Assembly: GCA_902493585.1 (NCBI GenBank)
Contig: CABUPZ010000051.1
Location: forward strand, 1-17,359
DNA: 17,359 bases
Reading direction: 5' to 3'
From: an uncultured Fusicatenibacter sp.
GTDB taxonomy: Bacteria; Bacillota; Clostridia; Lachnospirales; Lachnospiraceae
The position numbers and the translations under genes are program-made. Positions 1 through 5,921 of the stretch are shown here, one piece after another (position 1 is the stretch's first letter; each line of letters starts with the position of its first letter). The notes beneath the pieces are model-generated. The model was given only the letters and a program-made list of their open reading frames with translations. It was not told where the DNA came from and ran no database searches.

Positions 1-249
1 ATGCTCTTTGGAATATTTTTTCTTCTCCGGCGGAGGGAGAAGATGATTTTTGGCATAATTGTTGATCATGGTCTTGGTCAGGATCTTGTCCTCCTGGTAA
101 CGCTTGGAGGATGCCAGGTGCGCGTCCATAAATGTGGTTACCTGATCCATATATAAATCAATATTCGGAACATCTTCCGGATGAATACCGTCTACTTTGG
201 AAAGAGATTCAAGCAGTTCGTCGATCATTTCAGCTGTGTCAATATGCAT
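1..249 (-). CDS. DUF1836 domain protein, 3' end cut by the window
   Basis: The first 83 codons of a gene read leftward out of the window; the stop lies outside. The translation starts MHIDTAEMIDELLESL and contains DQVTTFMDAHL, LTKTMINNYAKN and LLPPPEKKKYSKEH. These are the recognisable core of the DUF1836 family, small Firmicutes proteins with an HTH/MerR-like look; the family's biochemical role is not established. The start is ATG at 249-247, with GAGGTGAT at about 257-264 as ribosome binding site. A good sigma-A promoter lies just upstream (272-300). It diverges from the tRNA-Arg gene. Nothing is unusual in the part that is visible. A DNA-binding role is inference only. Confidence 0.8.
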   Translation of the reverse strand, partial: MHIDTAEMIDELLESLSKVDGIHPEDVPNIDLYMDQVTTFMDAHLASSKRYQEDKILTKTMINNYAKNHLLPPPEKKKYSKEH

Positions 250-271
250 CTGTTATCACCTCACTAGCTAC

Positions 272-300
272 ATTATATAGTTTTTGAAACCATATGGCAA
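272..300 (-). promoter_or_regulatory. Sigma-A promoter of the DUF1836 gene
   Basis: On the minus strand TTGCCA (300-295) is followed by a 17-base spacer and a perfect TATAAT (277-272). The start codon is about 23 bases downstream of the -10. Confidence 0.75.
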
Positions 301-333
301 GAAGTTTTTCTTCGAAAAAAATCAAAAAATCTG

Positions 334-362
334 TTGACAAATAATGTCAAATAAGATATATT
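334..362 (+). promoter_or_regulatory. Sigma-A promoter of tRNA-Arg
   Basis: Perfect TTGACA (334-339), 17-base spacer, TATATT (357-362). The mature tRNA begins at 391, leaving a short 5' leader. The -35 context TGTTGACAAAT is the same as before tRNA-Pro at the other end of the window. Confidence 0.85.
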
Positions 363-390
363 ATATTTTGTTGACAAGTTCAACAGATAT

Positions 391-464
391 GTGCGTTTAG
401 CTCAGCTGGATAGAGCGTTTGGCTACGGACCAAAAGGTCGGGAGTTCGAATCTTCTAACGCACG
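391..464 (+). tRNA. tRNA-Arg (anticodon ACG)
   Basis: A full cloverleaf can be folded by eye. The acceptor stem is GTGCGTT (391-397) with AACGCAC (457-463) and discriminator G464. The D arm contains AGCTCAGCTGGATAGAG. The anticodon stem is TTTGG/CCAAA around loop CTACGGA, giving anticodon ACG. The T arm has loop TTCGAAT, with two G-T wobbles in its stem. CCA is not encoded. ACG (wobble A34, normally deaminated to inosine) reads CGU/CGC/CGA arginine codons. It is a stand-alone gene with its own promoter and terminator. Confidence 0.95.
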
Positions 465-493
465 GATGATGCCTGCAGGATAGCAGGTCGATG

Positions 494-525
494 AAAAGCA
501 CTCTGTAAATCAGAGTGCTTTTTTT
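494..525 (+). terminator. Intrinsic terminator after tRNA-Arg
   Basis: AGCACTCTG (497-505) pairs perfectly with CAGAGTGCT (511-519) across a 5-base loop. A run of seven T follows on the right and an A-run precedes on the left. Confidence 0.9.
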
Positions 526-586
526 GTAATTCCGTTCGCGGAAGCATGAAAAGATACTTTCGAAGGTTTCATTTTGGAAAGATCTG

Positions 587-595
587 TGGTATACT
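587..595 (+). promoter_or_regulatory. Extended -10 promoter of the queuosine salvage operon
   Basis: TGG followed by TATACT (590-595) makes an extended -10 element. The -35 region (around 567-572, TTTCAT) is weak, as is common with extended -10 promoters. Transcription would start near 602, giving a leader of about 125 bases that contains a 6-bp hairpin (CGAAGC 615-620 with GCTTCG 634-639) and then the preQ1 aptamer. It is a prediction from motif only. Confidence 0.5.
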
Positions 596-640
596 CACTA
601 TTGCATTTATATAATCGAAGCTGCACATACGCTGCTTCGG

Positions 641-675
641 ACTGGTTCGTGAACTTCCCAGTATAAAAAACCAAG
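641..675 (+). promoter_or_regulatory. preQ1-I riboswitch aptamer
   Basis: P1 is ACTGG (641-645) with CCAGT (658-662). The loop is TTCGTGAACTTC, giving the GGTTCGT...AC..CCC pattern of the family. The 3' tail TATAAAAAACCAAG (662-675) is almost identical to the A-rich tail of known preQ1-I aptamers, and the 20-base hairpin has the same length as the Thermoanaerobacter tengcongensis aptamer. Pseudoknot pairing of the loop with CCAAG is only partial by eye (C648 with G675; U650-G651 with C672-A673). A short GC hairpin follows (CCGCC/GGCGG, 685-698), then AAAGGAGAT (713-721) and the queK start. No U-run follows, so translational control or an RNA switch other than a classic terminator is more likely. 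Position before a queuosine salvage operon supports the call. Confidence 0.85.
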
Positions 676-726
676 TATCTCGTACCGCCGCACGGCGGAA
701 ATAGGAAAAGAAAAGGAGATTGGAGA

Positions 727-1746
727 ATGAATGCAGCAAAGAAAGTCATTATAGACTGTGACCCGGGGATTGACGACGCCCTGGCGCTGATGCTGGCGCT
801 CGCGTCGCCGGAACTGGAAATCCTGGGCATCACGGTCGTCTGCGGAAATGTCCAGGCGCGTATGGGCGCCGAGAATGCCCTGAAGATTTTAGAACAGATG
901 GGCAGGATGGACATACCAGTCTATATCGGAGAGGAGAGCCCTCTTGTCCGCACGTATGTGGACGCCATGGACACCCATGGGGAGGACGGGCTCGGAGAAT
1001 CCCATTACCCTGAAGTTACAAAAGTGCACCCCAGGACAGGTGCAGTACAATTTCTTGCCCGGATGGTGGAACAGGCGGCAGAGGCTCCCGAGGAGGAAAA
1101 GATTTCCATTATCGCTCTGGGACCGATGACGAATCTAGCGCGTTTGATGCGGCAGTATCCGGAGAGCCTTGCCGGGCTTGGAGAACTGGTGTCTATGGGC
1201 GGAAGCTATAAGAGCCATGGAAACTGTTCGCCGGTGGCGGAATACAATTATTGGTGCGATCCCCACGCGGCAGGGGAAGTCTATGCAGGATTTGCCGCGC
1301 TTCCTGTTTTGCGCGGGAAAAGAATTCACATGATCGGTCTTGATGTTACCCGCGAGATCGTGCTGACGCCGAACTTGTTGGAATATATGTGCTGCCTGAA
1401 TCCTGAGAGAGGAGAATTTATTCGCAGAATCACGCGGTTTTATTTTGATTTCCACTGGAAGCAGGAGGGGATCATTGGCTGTGTGATCAACGATCCGCTG
1501 GCAGTGGCATACTTTATCAATCGTACCATGTGCAGCGGTTTTGCGGCGCACACCGAGGTGGAGACCGAGGGTATCTGTCTGGGACAGACGGTGGTGGATG
1601 ACCACGACTTCTGGAAACGTGAGAAGAACAGCCATATCCTGACAAAGACCGATGCGCTGCGGTTTATGAGATTTTTCTTCACGCGTGTTATCGGTGAGTG
1701 CGAGGAACAGGTGCTGGAGGGACTGATGGGGAGGGTGCTGCGATGA
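727..1746 (+). CDS. queK: Nucleoside hydrolase, probable queuosine hydrolase QueK
   Basis: A 339-residue inosine-uridine nucleoside hydrolase-type protein. The family Ca-binding motif DxDxxxDD is present as D10-C-D12-PGI-D16-D17. Other family blocks are VVCGNVQ, ALGPMTNLARLM, MGGSYKSHGN, AEYNYWCDPHAA and GLDVTREI. It would hydrolyse a ribonucleoside to base plus ribose in the cytosol. Assignment to queuosine rests on context: it is the first gene behind a preQ1 riboswitch and overlaps an ECF S component and a QueL-type radical SAM gene, the gene set reported for C. difficile salvage. Near the C-terminus the usual His-Asp-Pro of purine/pyrimidine hydrolases reads Asn-Asp-Pro (N255-D256), so the common proton-donor His is absent. 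The start is ATG at 727 with AAAAGGAGAT upstream. The stop overlaps the next start (ATGA). Fold: very sure; substrate: likely. Confidence 0.85.
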   Translation: MNAAKKVIIDCDPGIDDALALMLALASPELEILGITVVCGNVQARMGAENALKILEQMGRMDIPVYIGEESPLVRTYVDAMDTHGEDGLGESHYPEVTKVHPRTGAVQFLARMVEQAAEAPEEEKISIIALGPMTNLARLMRQYPESLAGLGELVSMGGSYKSHGNCSPVAEYNYWCDPHAAGEVYAGFAALPVLRGKRIHMIGLDVTREIVLTPNLLEYMCCLNPERGEFIRRITRFYFDFHWKQEGIIGCVINDPLAVAYFINRTMCSGFAAHTEVETEGICLGQTVVDDHDFWKREKNSHILTKTDALRFMRFFFTRVIGECEEQVLEGLMGRVLR

Positions 1747-2339
1747 AGAAACTCCCATCCGCGCAGCTCTGCGCACTTGCGGTGCTTGCCGTCGTAAATA
1801 TCATCGGAGCAAATCTGGCGCTGATGCTCAGGCTTCCGCTGTATCTGGATTCCATCGGGACAATGGCAGCAGGGGCGCTGTTTGGACCGCTTTGGGGCGC
1901 GGTGACCGGAGGGGCGAGCGCGCTCCTGAACGGCGTCACCACAGACCCATATGCGCTTTACTACCTGCCGGTGCAGCTCATCACAGGAGCACTTGCAGGG
2001 GTCGTATTTCAGAAAATCAGAATTGTGCAGGACAGGCAGCTTCGCCTGCCGCGCCTCTTCCCTGCCGCGATCCTGGTATCCCTTCCGGGAACTTTGGTGA
2101 GCGCTTCCGTGACCGCGTTTTTATTCGGCGGCATCACGTCCTCAGGCTCCACGATTCTCGTGCAGCTTCTCCATGGACTTGGATGGAACATGACGGTAAG
2201 CGTGTGCGCCGTTCAGGCACTGACCGATTACCTGGACCGCTTCGTCTGCCTGGCGCTGGCGGCGGTTCTGGTGCGGGCACTTCCCGTACAGTTTAGAATG
2301 ATAAAGAAAAACGGAGGAAAACATCGTGGAGCGTTATAA
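1743..2339 (+). CDS. qrtT: ECF transporter S component, probable queuosine/queuine permease QrtT
   Basis: A 198-residue, very hydrophobic protein with about five to six membrane segments (roughly residues 8-30, 37-60, 72-92, 105-128, 150-170, 172-192). The block DSIGTMAAGALFGPLWGAV, followed by a Gly/Ala-rich segment and DPYALYYLP, is typical of ECF-family substrate-binding (S) subunits. It would bind substrate in the membrane and work with a shared energising module (EcfA/A'/T) that is not in this window. An upstream in-frame start at 1698 exists inside queK, but ATG 1743 overlaps the queK stop as ATGA and has GGGAGGGTG before it, so I choose it. Translational coupling with both neighbours is evident. 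Substrate is inferred from the neighbours and from the C. difficile salvage system. Confidence 0.85.
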   Translation: MKKLPSAQLCALAVLAVVNIIGANLALMLRLPLYLDSIGTMAAGALFGPLWGAVTGGASALLNGVTTDPYALYYLPVQLITGALAGVVFQKIRIVQDRQLRLPRLFPAAILVSLPGTLVSASVTAFLFGGITSSGSTILVQLLHGLGWNMTVSVCAVQALTDYLDRFVCLALAAVLVRALPVQFRMIKKNGGKHRGAL

Positions 2340-3015
2340 CCGTATAACGAATAAAAATCAAAGAGAAATCGTTCTTCTCAAAAGCCGCCCCTGCGCATGG
2401 GGCAAGTGCCGCTTCTGTGACTACATCGACGACAATTCCAGAGACAGGGAAGAGATGCTTGCGCTGAACGCTGAGGTGCTCTCCAATGTCACAGGTGAAT
2501 TCGGCGTTTTGGAGGTGATCAATTCCGGAAGCTGCTTTGAGCTGCCGGATGAGACGCTGGAGCTGATCCGCACGACTGTCCGGGAAAAGCACATTCACCG
2601 TCTTTTTTTTGAGGCGCACTGGATGTACCGAAACCGGCTTCAGCAGATGAGGGATTTTATTGGAGTTCCGATCACATTTAAGATCGGTGTCGAGACATTC
2701 AATGAGGAATTTCGCGAAGGATACCTGAACAAGCATGCCGATTTCCATTCACCTGAAGAGGTGCGCCGCTACTTTGACTCCCCGTGCCTGATGGTCGGGA
2801 TCAAAGGTCAGACAAAAGAGATGATCGATTACGATATCCGTATGCTGAAGAAGCACTTCGAACTGGGAACGGTCAACGTATTTACCGACAATTCCACGGA
2901 TGTCAAACGCGATCAGAAGCTCGTAGACTGGTTTATGGAAAAATATGCATGGCTTCTGGACGACCCGACCGTGGAAGTATTGTACGAGAAGACAGACTTT
3001 GGCGTCGGAGACTGA
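2326..3015 (+). CDS. queL: Radical SAM protein, probable queuine lyase QueL
   Basis: A 229-residue protein with three N-terminal cysteines C23, C28, C31 in PCAWGKCRFCDY. The spacing is CX4CX2C rather than the usual radical-SAM CX3CX2C. Downstream blocks include NSGSCFELPDETLELI, FFEAHWMYRNR and GVETFNEEFREGYLNK, the last matching the SAM-domain GxET strand. In the C. difficile system QueL cleaves queuine to preQ1, the substrate of bacterial Tgt; I assign this by gene order and overall resemblance. It is short for a radical SAM enzyme, suggesting a reduced barrel. The start is GTG at 2326, with GGAGG at 2313-2317, overlapping the last 14 bases of qrtT. A hairpin at 3061-3093 ends the operon. 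Confidence 0.85.
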   Translation: MERYNRITNKNQREIVLLKSRPCAWGKCRFCDYIDDNSRDREEMLALNAEVLSNVTGEFGVLEVINSGSCFELPDETLELIRTTVREKHIHRLFFEAHWMYRNRLQQMRDFIGVPITFKIGVETFNEEFREGYLNKHADFHSPEEVRRYFDSPCLMVGIKGQTKEMIDYDIRMLKKHFELGTVNVFTDNSTDVKRDQKLVDWFMEKYAWLLDDPTVEVLYEKTDFGVGD

Positions 3016-3060
3016 AACGACTGCCCAAGTAAAAGAAGAGAATGGAATCAAATGGATGCA

Positions 3061-3093
3061 TGAACCGCCTCTGTCAGAATCAGAGGCGGTTCA
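3061..3093. terminator. Hairpin between convergent queL and GNAT genes
   Basis: TGAACCGCCTCTG (3061-3073) pairs perfectly with CAGAGGCGGTTCA (3081-3093), 13 bp with a 7-base loop. The plus-strand exit is TTTCTTC, a poor T tract. The minus-strand exit has no T run. The arm and loop contain the last codons of the minus-strand acetyltransferase, whose stop is at 3082-3080. Confidence 0.65.
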
Positions 3094-3520
3094 TTTCTTC
3101 ACATTTCCATGACAGAACAATATCTGCCTCCCCGGTAGCTTCATCGATATCTTCGGAAAGGACAGAAAATCCTTCCCTCAGGTAAAATTCTATGGCCCGC
3201 TGGTTTTTTCTGTATACGTTCAGTGTCAGGGTACGGCGGATTTTTTGTACATAATGGATCAGCTGACCGCCAATGCCCATGGAGCGCGCATGTTTATCCA
3301 CAAAAATTCCTGCCAGATAGTCTCCCTGCAGTCCGACAAATCCAAGGATCTTCCCATCGGTTTCATATACATAGATTTCTGCCTGCAAAAGCTGTTCCCG
3401 AACCATCGAGGCATTTGACTCCCAGTAATTCCTTGGGACAAAATCATGGGCTTCGATATTGCCATTAAGCCAGAGCTTCATGACCTGGTCAAGATCGCAG
3501 GCATCAAACATTCGAATCAT
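3080..3520 (-). CDS. GNAT family N-acetyltransferase (YjaB-like)
   Basis: A 146-residue protein starting MIRMFDACDLDQVMKLWL. It has AHDFVPRNYW, ETDGKILGFVGL and the acetyl-CoA motif A GIFVDKHARSMGIGGQLI (RxxGxG as RSMGIG), then LNVYRKNQRAIEFYLREGF near the C-terminus. It would transfer an acetyl group from acetyl-CoA to an amine; the acceptor is unknown. Overall resemblance is to the small YjaB-type GNATs. The reading frame is open further upstream (to 3586), but ATG 3520-3518 has AAAGGAGGAG four to five bases away, which decides the start. It is a single gene, convergent with queL and divergent from the SOS-type gene, with its own promoter. Confidence 0.88.
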   Translation of the reverse strand: MIRMFDACDLDQVMKLWLNGNIEAHDFVPRNYWESNASMVREQLLQAEIYVYETDGKILGFVGLQGDYLAGIFVDKHARSMGIGGQLIHYVQKIRRTLTLNVYRKNQRAIEFYLREGFSVLSEDIDEATGEADIVLSWKCEEMNRL

Positions 3521-3556
3521 TTTTCTCCTCCTTTTCAAATACGCTCTAATATATCT

Positions 3557-3586
3557 ATCATACCATAGCAGAGCACGAAAAGTCAC
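3557..3586 (-). promoter_or_regulatory. Promoter of the GNAT gene
   Basis: On the minus strand GTGACT (3586-3581), 18-base spacer, TATGAT (3562-3557), with an extended TGG before the -10. Confidence 0.6.
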
Positions 3587-3635
3587 GGCCGGAGTGTTTG
3601 AAGAGGAACTGTTACACGATTACAAAAACTTCCAC

Positions 3636-3664
3636 TTGAATTATCGAACAAATGTTTGTATAAT
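3636..3664 (+). promoter_or_regulatory. Sigma-A promoter with an internal LexA box
   Basis: TTGAAT (3636-3641), exactly 17 bases, then a perfect TATAAT (3659-3664). The spacer contains the first LexA-type box, so repressor binding would block RNA polymerase directly. Confidence 0.85.
3645..3658 (+). promoter_or_regulatory. LexA (SOS) box 1
   Basis: CGAACAAATGTTTG fits the B. subtilis-type consensus CGAACRNRYGTTYC at 13 of 14 positions and lies between the -35 and -10 elements. Confidence 0.75.
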
Positions 3665-3671
3665 TAAAACA

Positions 3672-3683
3672 GAACATACGTTC
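3672..3683 (+). promoter_or_regulatory. LexA (SOS) box 2
   Basis: GAACATACGTTC fits the GAAC-N4-GTTC core exactly, including the R-N-R-Y centre. Its centre is 26 bp downstream of box 1, over the expected transcription start. Confidence 0.75.
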
Positions 3684-3714
3684 TTTTTAGGCCATAAGAA
3701 TGGGAAGTGGTAAA

Positions 3715-4026
3715 ATGACGTGGGGAACAATAGAAAAACAGCAGGTGCCTGGTACAGAAACCATCCGGCGGAGACCGCAGGAGGCGGCGGTAAAATGTTG
3801 GTTTACCGCTTCCGGCCGTGCGATCCCGCTTTCGATGAAGCTTCAGGATCAGGATGGAGAAGTTTTTTCTGTGAATGAGATCTTTGTGACGAGCTGTGAG
3901 AAAAAATATTATGCCGGAAGTGTTGCGTGGGAATATAAATGCAGAATTGTCTTTCGGAACCAGCAGAGACTGGTTACGCTGTTGTTTCAGCCGGAAACCT
4001 GCCGGTGGAAGGTGCTGGCAGGATAA
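3715..4026 (+). CDS. Small protein of unknown function, probably SOS-induced
   Basis: A 103-residue soluble protein, no signal peptide or membrane segment. It starts MTWGTIEKQQVPGTE, then has RRRPQEAAVKCWFTASGR, AIPLSMKLQDQDGEVF, and ends FQPETCRWKVLAG. The layout (charged N-terminus, then alternating hydrophobic residues) suggests a small beta-rich fold. I do not recognise a named family. I have an unverified impression that similar small proteins sit beside Y-family polymerase genes in related genomes, but no polymerase is present here. The start at ATG 3715 is preceded by GGAAGTGG; an in-frame ATG at 3700 has no ribosome binding site. Its promoter carries two LexA boxes, so expression after DNA damage is the best-supported statement about its role. 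Confidence 0.75.
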   Translation: MTWGTIEKQQVPGTETIRRRPQEAAVKCWFTASGRAIPLSMKLQDQDGEVFSVNEIFVTSCEKKYYAGSVAWEYKCRIVFRNQQRLVTLLFQPETCRWKVLAG

Positions 4027-4057
4027 CGGTTCCGGCAGAAAAGCCTTGGCAACCGTT
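4025..4057 (+). repeat. Inverted repeat after the SOS gene
   Basis: AACGGTT (4025-4031) is the exact reverse complement of AACCGTT (4051-4057), with a further GGC/GCC inside. There is no T run, so it is a poor terminator. It overlaps the stop codon of the small gene. Confidence 0.45.
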
Positions 4058-4084
4058 GAAATCCGGTACGAAATGTGATAGCAT
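4056..4084 (+). promoter_or_regulatory. Candidate promoter of the Suf-like pair
   Basis: TTGAAA (4056-4061), 17-base spacer, TAGCAT (4079-4084) preceded by TGA, an extended -10. This would place the start near 4091, upstream of the inverted repeat at 4103-4125. Confidence 0.45.
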
Positions 4085-4102
4085 AAGATTTATCAGGCAA
4101 TC

Positions 4103-4125
4103 CATATACGGGTATAGGGTATATG
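4103..4125 (+). promoter_or_regulatory. Inverted and tandem repeat before the Suf-like genes, possible operator
   Basis: CATATAC (4103-4109) and GTATATG (4119-4125) are perfect inverted arms around 9 bases. The same stretch holds a direct tandem repeat GGGTATA-GGGTATA (4110-4123). It is 44 bases before the start codon and downstream of the predicted promoter. It fits an operator for a regulator of Fe-S biogenesis, but I cannot match it to a known site. Confidence 0.45.
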
Positions 4126-4168
4126 ATGCCGGACGATAAAGGAATCACAGAAAAAGGATGATGATAAG

Positions 4169-4900
4169 ATGCTTCAGGTAGAAAATCTGACTTATAAAGT
4201 CATGGAAAATGGAAAAGAAGTGACACTTCTCCGGGATGTGAGTTTTGATGTACAGGATGGAGAAATGCTGGTGATCACAGGACCCAACGGCGGAGGAAAA
4301 TCTACGCTTGCCAGGGTACTGATGGGGATTGTGCCGGCAAGCGGTGGCAGGATCATCCTGGATGGGGTGGATCTGACCCAAATGACACCGGATGAAAGAG
4401 CAAAGGCGGGAATCGGCTACGCGTTCCAGCAGCCTCCGGTCTTTAAGGGAATGACGGTGGAACGTCTTTTGAATCTGGCGGCAGGCAGAGAACTGCCCGA
4501 GGAGGTGTGCTGCAACCTGCTCAGCAACGTCGGGCTGTGTGCCAGAGAGTATCTGAAACGGGAGGTGGATGCCACCCTTTCCGGCGGCGAGCGCAAGAGA
4601 ATCGAGATTGCCACGGTGTTGGCAAAGCAGCATAAGATCTGTATCTTTGACGAACCGGAGGCAGGAATCGATCTTTGGAGCTTTTCCATGCTGGTGAAAC
4701 AGTTTGAACAGATCCACGAAGCGAAGGATCAGAGCCTGATCCTGATCTCCCATCAGGAAAGAATCATACAGATGGCGGACAGGATTCTGATCATCAATGA
4801 CGCGGAGGTTGAGCAGTGTGGAAAGAGAGAGGATATGCTGCCTCTGCTTTTTGAGGATCAGCCGTCCTGTGTCTGCATGAAAGAAAGGAGTGTGCACTGA
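4169..4900 (+). CDS. SufC-type ATPase (SmsC), Fe-S cluster assembly
   Basis: A 243-residue ABC ATPase. Walker A is GPNGGGKST at residues 38-46, the ABC signature LSGGERKRIEIA begins at 137, Walker B is ICIFDEPEAGID with D161-E162, and the H-loop is LISHQERI. The GERKR signature and the PEAGID D-loop are typical of SufC rather than of transport ATPases, and no membrane component is nearby. It would hydrolyse ATP to reshape the SufB-like scaffold encoded next, in the cytosol. The stop TGA overlaps the next ATG by one base, so the two are co-translated. A SufC plus a single short SufB/D gene, without SufS, SufU or SufD, corresponds to the minimal 'SMS' arrangement described for anaerobes. The start ATG 4169 has AAAGGAT upstream. 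Confidence 0.88.
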   Translation: MLQVENLTYKVMENGKEVTLLRDVSFDVQDGEMLVITGPNGGGKSTLARVLMGIVPASGGRIILDGVDLTQMTPDERAKAGIGYAFQQPPVFKGMTVERLLNLAAGRELPEEVCCNLLSNVGLCAREYLKREVDATLSGGERKRIEIATVLAKQHKICIFDEPEAGIDLWSFSMLVKQFEQIHEAKDQSLILISHQERIIQMADRILIINDAEVEQCGKREDMLPLLFEDQPSCVCMKERSVH

Positions 4901-5838
4901 TGGAATGGGATATGGAAGAGCTGGACGCGATTACCCGTCAGGTACTCGCCCAGATCGATACGGAGAATTTCGGGAAGGAAGGTGCATACAACCTGCGCTA
5001 TAATGGCACTTCCCTCTGCCACGGAGACAGTGAGCATATCAAGATCAAGAGAAAGACAGATCGTCAGGGAATTGATGTCTATATCAGCAAAGAGGCACAG
5101 GGAGAACAGGTACATATCCCTGTTGTCCTGGCAGTTCCTGGAATGACGGATATTGTGTACAATGATTTTTATATAGAAGAAGGAGCGGATGTGACGATCG
5201 TAGCCGGCTGCGGAATCCATAATGCCGGCTGCGACAATGCCCGCCATGATGGAATCCACGCTTTCCATGTGGGGAAAAACGCCAATGTCCGGTATGAAGA
5301 AAAGCACTACGGAGAAGGCGAAGGGACAGGAGAAAAGATCCTGAACCCGGTGACAGAAATTGAGCTGGAGGAAGGAGCGGTGTTTACACTGGATACCGCT
5401 CAGATTCGTGGTGTGGATTCCACCGTACGCAAGACCTATGTACGGATGAAAGAGAATTCCCGGCTGAATGTGACGGAACGTCTGATGACCCACGATGCGC
5501 AGACTGCCGTTTCTGACATTGATGTGGAAATGAACGGCGCCGGTACGAACGCCCAGATTATTTCGCGTTCTGTGGCAAAAGGCACTTCCCGCCAGAATTT
5601 CCATCCGAGAGCCATCGGTAATGCAGCCTGCCATGCGCATATCCAATGTGACTCCATTATTATGGAACATGCGCAGGTGGCGTCTATTCCGGAGATCGAT
5701 GCCCGTCATGTGGATGCCGCGATCATTCATGAGGCAGCCATCGGAAGGATCAATGATGAACAGATCATGAAACTGCGGACCCTCGGGCTTTCCGAGGAAG
5801 AGGCGGAGAATGTGATCATCGATAATTTCCTGCAGTAA
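4900..5838 (+). CDS. SufB/SufD-type scaffold (SmsB), Fe-S cluster assembly
   Basis: A 312-residue protein, much shorter than classical SufB (over 450) and lacking its N-terminal extension. The central part is the SufBD beta-helix core: VPGMTDIVYNDFYIEEGADVTIVAG and later MKENSRLNVTERLMTHD (quoted in part). The C-terminal signature is HPRAIGNAACHAHIQCDS, with C250 in the QCDS motif that in SufB carries the cluster-building cysteine, followed by IHEAAIG (H277, E278), matching the SufB His-Glu site. It would form a homodimer with the ATPase from the preceding gene and build an Fe-S cluster. The start ATG overlaps the previous TGA; AAAGGAG lies nine bases before it. A strong terminator follows. 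Confidence 0.87.
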   Translation: MEWDMEELDAITRQVLAQIDTENFGKEGAYNLRYNGTSLCHGDSEHIKIKRKTDRQGIDVYISKEAQGEQVHIPVVLAVPGMTDIVYNDFYIEEGADVTIVAGCGIHNAGCDNARHDGIHAFHVGKNANVRYEEKHYGEGEGTGEKILNPVTEIELEEGAVFTLDTAQIRGVDSTVRKTYVRMKENSRLNVTERLMTHDAQTAVSDIDVEMNGAGTNAQIISRSVAKGTSRQNFHPRAIGNAACHAHIQCDSIIMEHAQVASIPEIDARHVDAAIIHEAAIGRINDEQIMKLRTLGLSEEEAENVIIDNFLQ

Positions 5839-5846
5839 GATCCTGT

Positions 5847-5921
5847 AAACACCGTCAGGAGCTGGATCGGAATCTTCAGTGATGTCTGAGATTCCGGTAC
5901 AGCTTTTGCCGGTGTTTTTTT
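5847..5921 (+). terminator. Long intrinsic terminator of the Suf-like operon
   Basis: AAACACCG (5847-5854) pairs with CGGTGTTT (5910-5917). Inside, AGCTG pairs with CAGCT and CGGAATCTTCAG with CTGAGATTCCG (one bulge). A T run closes it at 5915-5921. Confidence 0.88.

Noticed and set aside
727..1746. Nucleoside hydrolase as an ordinary purine or pyrimidine salvage enzyme (RihA/RihB/IunH)
   Set aside because: The preQ1 riboswitch, overlapping ECF and radical SAM genes and loss of the HDP histidine all favour queuosine. It remains the fallback if the context is misleading.
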